Origin: Microcaldota archaeon | GTDB lineage: Archaea; Micrarchaeota; Micrarchaeia; Anstonellales; Anstonellaceae | Direction of reading: 5' to 3' | NCBI GenBank assembly: GCA_026413965.1 | Contig: JAOAJY010000001.1 | Location: forward strand, 1 to 53,334 | Length of the DNA: 53,334 nt | In this document: in pieces, positions 50,066 through 53,334 of the stretch | Position numbering within the stretch: the first letter of the stretch is position 1 | Layout: each line of letters starts with the position of its first letter | Notes under the pieces: generated by a model | Told to the model about the DNA's origin: nothing | The model's database searches: none | What the model saw: the letters and a program-made list of their open reading frames with translations, nothing else | Position numbers and translations under genes: made by a program

Positions 50066-51070
50066 TCACCTCGATGAAGATAGCGCTTCTTTCACAAGCG
50101 AGGCTGCTTCTGCCAGCAGAGACCTCAGCTTTTGCGCAACCTCTTCGTCATACACGCTCGACTTTGAAACAAGAGCGTTTGCCTCGTCCAGCTTTGCCTG
50201 AGCTTTTGCAAGGGCATCTGGCGAGCCTTTTGCTTTGGCCTTGTCCAGGATTGACTGCAATCTTGCGATTTGCCCTTTGGCATTCTCAAGGTATTTTTCT
50301 TTCGGCACACAAGAGGAGCCGATGCATCTCTTTTCCAAAGTCTCTTTCACCTTTTCTGCTTGGCGCGAAGCGATTGCTGCCCTGAGGGCTTCATTCTTCT
50401 CTTCCTGCTGCGCCCTCTGGCTGCCCAAAGCCATCAAAGCCTCGCTTCTGCAGGATGCCATCTGCTGCTTAAGCTCTAAATAAGCGCCTTTCATGGCTGC
50501 AAGCTGCTCCTCTGGCAGGGTTTTTGCCAGATTGGCGATTGCCTTGCTTGCCTCAGCCACGCTTTTCTGCGCCTCTTTCATGGCTTTTGCATAAGCTCCC
50601 TCATCTCCGCTTGCCGCAGCCATAGCCAAAGCCTCTTTTGTTTGCTGGAGCTTTTGCAGGTGCGCCTCAAAATCCGGGGCAGGAGAAGCGGCTGACATCT
50701 GAGAAGCCAGCCCTATTGCAAAATCAAGCTGGCAGAAAGCGTAATTCTGCCTTGCGCGCAAAGTTTCAGCAGCCTTCTCCTTCTTCATCTTCATGCTCAA
50801 GTCCCCCATTTTTTCCTTCTCTGGAGCAGGAAGGACAGCCCTGCCAGACTGAACAGCTGAAGCAGAATCAGGATTCGCCTTGCCTGGCGCTGCTGCCGGG
50901 TTCAAATCCGGGTTTTGCGGCGCTCCTGTTGGCCCTGCCGAAGTTGGTGAGCCTGCTGCTGGGCTTGGATAGCCTGCCGGACCTGTTGGGTCAGGATAAG
51001 GCTCGGCAAAAGCCACAGAGAATGCTAAAAGCAGCATCGCTCCTAAAAACATGCTTGTGCTCCTCATCAT
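50066..51070 (-). CDS. Secreted alanine-rich coiled-coil protein
   Basis: Signal peptide, P/G/A-rich linker, long helical region. Confidence 0.75.
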   Translation of the reverse strand: MMRSTSMFLGAMLLLAFSVAFAEPYPDPTGPAGYPSPAAGSPTSAGPTGAPQNPDLNPAAAPGKANPDSASAVQSGRAVLPAPEKEKMGDLSMKMKKEKAAETLRARQNYAFCQLDFAIGLASQMSAASPAPDFEAHLQKLQQTKEALAMAAASGDEGAYAKAMKEAQKSVAEASKAIANLAKTLPEEQLAAMKGAYLELKQQMASCRSEALMALGSQRAQQEEKNEALRAAIASRQAEKVKETLEKRCIGSSCVPKEKYLENAKGQIARLQSILDKAKAKGSPDALAKAQAKLDEANALVSKSSVYDEEVAQKLRSLLAEAASLVKEALSSSR

Positions 51071-51181
51071 ACACCTCCTTGCAATAACTAAAGCAGCGCC
51101 ATAAAATATTATTAAACTTATTTAAACTTGGATGGGAAACGAAACTGACGAATGGAAAAAAGTGAAAAAATTAAAAAAATA

Positions 51182-51865
51182 TTATGGACGGGCGGAAATG
51201 ACGCTGCCTAAAGACATCAAGAGAACCGATAGGAAGAAGAAAAAAAGCAAAATCACCAGTATCGCAAAGATTATTAACGGCGCCACCACGACAAATGCTG
51301 CTTTGAGGGAAGAAAGCTGGTGAGCTTCCTTAATCAGCTTGTATTGGCTGTACATGGAATAGACGCTTATCAACAAAATTGGTATGTTGAAGATTATGCC
51401 AATTAGAGGCAGAAGAGCTAGGACTTGGAAAGGCAGCTGCAGCAAAGCCGAGCCGCCAATAAGCAAAGAAAGAACATATGTTTGCTGGGAAAATTTTCCT
51501 TTGCCACCCACAATCTTTGCAAAAGCAAATAGTATTGCCGATAGGATAAACCCCACGACAAAGACGGATACGGGGAATAAGACAACTGAGGTCAACGCGG
51601 ATAGGGCGCCACTCATATCGCCACTAAGAGCAGAGATGGTAAAGCCTGCTACGCCTATGGCAGCACCGGTAAGCAATCCATAAGCAACAAAATTTTTGGC
51701 TGCGCCCAAGGCAGTAGCATTTTCTGCCTCTATTTTGAATACTGCCTCAGGCCTGAAAAATGCGGTTATCCATTTTGTGGTTGTGGATGAAAAAGGAAAA
51801 CCGTTGGCCACATTCAAGAACCTGCCTTCAATATTCCCTGGCGCACCATATCTGTTTTCTGTCAT
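51182..51865 (-). CDS. Yip1-domain-like membrane protein
   Basis: Start at MTENRYGAPG; about 5 TMs with Yip1-type pattern (PFQVLALLPLIGIIFNIPILLISVYSMYSQY). Confidence 0.65.
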   Translation of the reverse strand: MTENRYGAPGNIEGRFLNVANGFPFSSTTTKWITAFFRPEAVFKIEAENATALGAAKNFVAYGLLTGAAIGVAGFTISALSGDMSGALSALTSVVLFPVSVFVVGFILSAILFAFAKIVGGKGKFSQQTYVLSLLIGGSALLQLPFQVLALLPLIGIIFNIPILLISVYSMYSQYKLIKEAHQLSSLKAAFVVVAPLIIFAILVILLFFFFLSVLLMSLGSVISARP

Positions 51866-51870
51866 CCAAT

Positions 51871-52005
51871 CTACCTCCCATTCAGTTTCGCATAGCATTT
51901 TCCGCAGTAGCTATGCACAAATCCAGAGGAATCTATGCTCTGCCTCTGGCTGAAGCGGGTAAGCTCAGCTCGGCAAATTTCGCACAACAAATAGTCATTA
52001 TACAT
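51871..52005 (-). CDS. 44-aa zinc-ribbon protein (below the ORF-track cutoff)
   Basis: Translation MYNDYLLCEICRAELTRFSQRQSIDSSGFVHSYCGKCYAKLNGR*; two CxxC pairs; stop overlaps the SD (gggaggt) of the Yip1-like gene. Confidence 0.75.
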   Translation of the reverse strand: MYNDYLLCEICRAELTRFSQRQSIDSSGFVHSYCGKCYAKLNGR

Positions 52006-52076
52006 CCGAGCACCTAAACCTAATGGTGATTCTCTGCAAAGAAATAAAAGAATATATCTGCCCTAAAAGCAGAGGC

Positions 52077-52180
52077 GCTGGGGTCGCATAATCCGGTATT
52101 GCGGCAGGTTGCTAACCTGTTGAAGGGAAACCTTCGTGTGAGTTCAATTTCCAGATGGAGAGCAAATCTCACCCCCGGCG
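52077..52180 (+). tRNA. tRNA-Ser(GCU) with apparent 18-nt intron in the T-loop
   Basis: Acceptor GCTGGGG/CCCCGGC, D-stem GCA/TGC, anticodon arm GCAGG-TTGCTAA-CCTGT, variable arm GAAGG-GAAA-CCTTC, T-stem GTGAG/CTCAC, discriminator G; T-loop region is 25 nt instead of 7; no encoded CCA. Confidence 0.88.
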
Positions 52181-52271
52181 CTTTTTTTTGGGAAAGCCAG
52201 CATAAATATTTTAAATACAACACGACAATACGAATGGCAGAGCCTTAGAGGCTCGGAATTGGAGGGATGAA

Positions 52272-52601
52272 ATGAAAAGGATTCTATTGGCTTTGCTTGC
52301 TATAAGCGCTCTTTTGGCAGCTGCTTCCTCGCCTCTTACAAGAGTGAGTGCGGCTGTTTCTAACCTTTGCAGCGAGCTTAAGGGATTGCTTCCCGTTGTC
52401 TCAATGCTTATGGTGGTGGTTGCGGGAGTGATTTATGCGGCAGGGCAGATAATGGGCGCTGAGACTCGCGCAAGGGCGAATGTTTGGGCAACTGCCGCAT
52501 TGGTTGGGGCATTGATTGGAGTGCTGATATATGCTGTTGCGCCTCCTGTCCTGCAAACAATATACAGCGGAAGTTCGCAGGGAAGCGACTTTAACTGCTG
52601 A
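52272..52601 (+). CDS. VirB2/TrbC-like mini-pilin, copy 1
   Basis: Signal peptide then two hydrophobic helices separated by charged loop GAETRARANVW; conserved LC..LK.LLPV. Confidence 0.7.
   Translation: MKRILLALLAISALLAAASSPLTRVSAAVSNLCSELKGLLPVVSMLMVVVAGVIYAAGQIMGAETRARANVWATAALVGALIGVLIYAVAPPVLQTIYSGSSQGSDFNC
52425..52553 (+). repeat. 129-nt exact direct repeat, unit 1
   Basis: ggagtgatttatgcggcagggcag...gttgcgcctcctgtcctg, identical to units 2 and 3. Confidence 0.95.
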
Positions 52602-52613
52602 TGGGGGAGAAAT

Positions 52614-52967
52614 ATGAAAAAATTGGCATTGACTTTGGCTCTTGTTGCTGCTGCCGCATTTGCCACATCCCCTCCTCTTGGGACAGGTGGCAGCGTACGG
52701 ATGGCAATTCAAGACCTCTGCTGCGAGCTTAAAGGATTGCTTCCAGTGGCATCCATGCTCATGATAGTGGTTGCGGGAGTGATTTATGCGGCAGGGCAGA
52801 TAATGGGCGCTGAGACTCGCGCAAGGGCGAATGTTTGGGCAACTGCCGCATTGGTTGGGGCATTGATTGGAGTGCTGATATATGCTGTTGCGCCTCCTGT
52901 CCTGGACACCATCTACTCCCAAAGCGGCACCGCAACAGGCCAAGTATCTTGCGTCTCAGCTTGCTGA
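52614..52967 (+). CDS. VirB2/TrbC-like mini-pilin, copy 2
   Basis: Same architecture; core nucleotide-identical to copy 1. Confidence 0.7.
   Translation: MKKLALTLALVAAAAFATSPPLGTGGSVRMAIQDLCCELKGLLPVASMLMIVVAGVIYAAGQIMGAETRARANVWATAALVGALIGVLIYAVAPPVLDTIYSQSGTATGQVSCVSAC
52776..52904 (+). repeat. 129-nt exact direct repeat, unit 2
   Basis: Identical to units 1 and 3. Confidence 0.95.
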
Positions 52968-53055
52968 TTTTTTTATTTTTCTTTTTTTTTATTTTAATCC
53001 ACTTTTTACCACATATTTTTTAAATTCTTCGCGCTCTAAAAATACAGGTGGAAAA

Positions 53056-53334
53056 ATGAGGAAGGCAGCAGCATTCATCCTTCTGCTTTCTTTTCTTGCG
53101 CATGCCTCTTCACCTTTAAGCACGGTGAAGCTTGCGGCAAGCATGCTGTGCCATGACGCAAAAAGCCTGCTTCCAGTGGTCTGCATGCTTATGACTGTTT
53201 TTGCCGGAGTGATTTATGCGGCAGGGCAGATAATGGGCGCTGAGACTCGCGCAAGGGCGAATGTTTGGGCAACTGCCGCATTGGTTGGGGCATTGATTGG
53301 AGTGCTGATATATGCTGTTGCGCCTCCTGTCCTG
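53056..53334 (+). CDS. VirB2/TrbC-like mini-pilin, copy 3 (truncated by window end)
   Basis: MRKAAAFILLLSFLAHASSPLSTVKLAASMLCHDAKSLLPVVCMLMTVFAGVIYAAGQIMGAETRARANVWATAALVGALIGVLIYAVAPPVL...; own TATA-like ttttttaaattc upstream. Confidence 0.7.
   Translation, partial: MRKAAAFILLLSFLAHASSPLSTVKLAASMLCHDAKSLLPVVCMLMTVFAGVIYAAGQIMGAETRARANVWATAALVGALIGVLIYAVAPPVL
53206..53334 (+). repeat. 129-nt exact direct repeat, unit 3
   Basis: Identical to units 1 and 2; ends exactly at the window edge. Confidence 0.95.

Noticed and set aside
52401-52943. 180-aa minus-strand ORF with internal duplication over the pilin array
   Set aside because: Its internal repeat is explained by the plus-strand duplicated pilin core; no start context or coding logic
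52425-53334. Repeats as a CRISPR array or insertion sequence
   Set aside because: 129-nt units lie inside ORFs at 351 and 430 nt spacing, no spacers, no terminal inverted repeats or transposase

Overview
This looks like a contig end from a DPANN-type archaeon (Diapherotrites or Micrarchaeota-like; lineage is inference). It is densely coding, with typical archaeal informational genes: uL11, Spt5, SecE, aRF1, archaeal TyrRS, two FtsZ, deoxyhypusine synthase, AMP phosphorylase, SRP RNA and 5S rRNA. It also carries a cell-surface glycan cluster, an S-layer gene, a class III-signal pilin, and a membrane-integral double-AAA Cdc48-like ATPase. The most interesting content is a probable conjugation/DNA-transfer (type IV secretion-like) apparatus. 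A translationally coupled locus at 22.5-29.1 kb encodes a VirB3-TM/VirB4-N-domain-like protein, a split-off VirB4/TraC-like ATPase and several novel proteins. At the contig end there are at least three tandem VirB2-like mini-pilin genes, whose 129-nt core is identical at nucleotide level in all three while both flanks diverge. Other notable points: interleaved perfect inverted repeats (pseudoknot-like) in the S-layer mRNA leader; a tRNA-Ser(GCU) with an apparent 18-nt intron in the T-loop; an isolated 5S rRNA with an extended processing stem; and two small genes absent from the ORF track (SecE, 58 aa; a 44-aa zinc-ribbon protein). No homology search was run; all family calls come from motif recognition.
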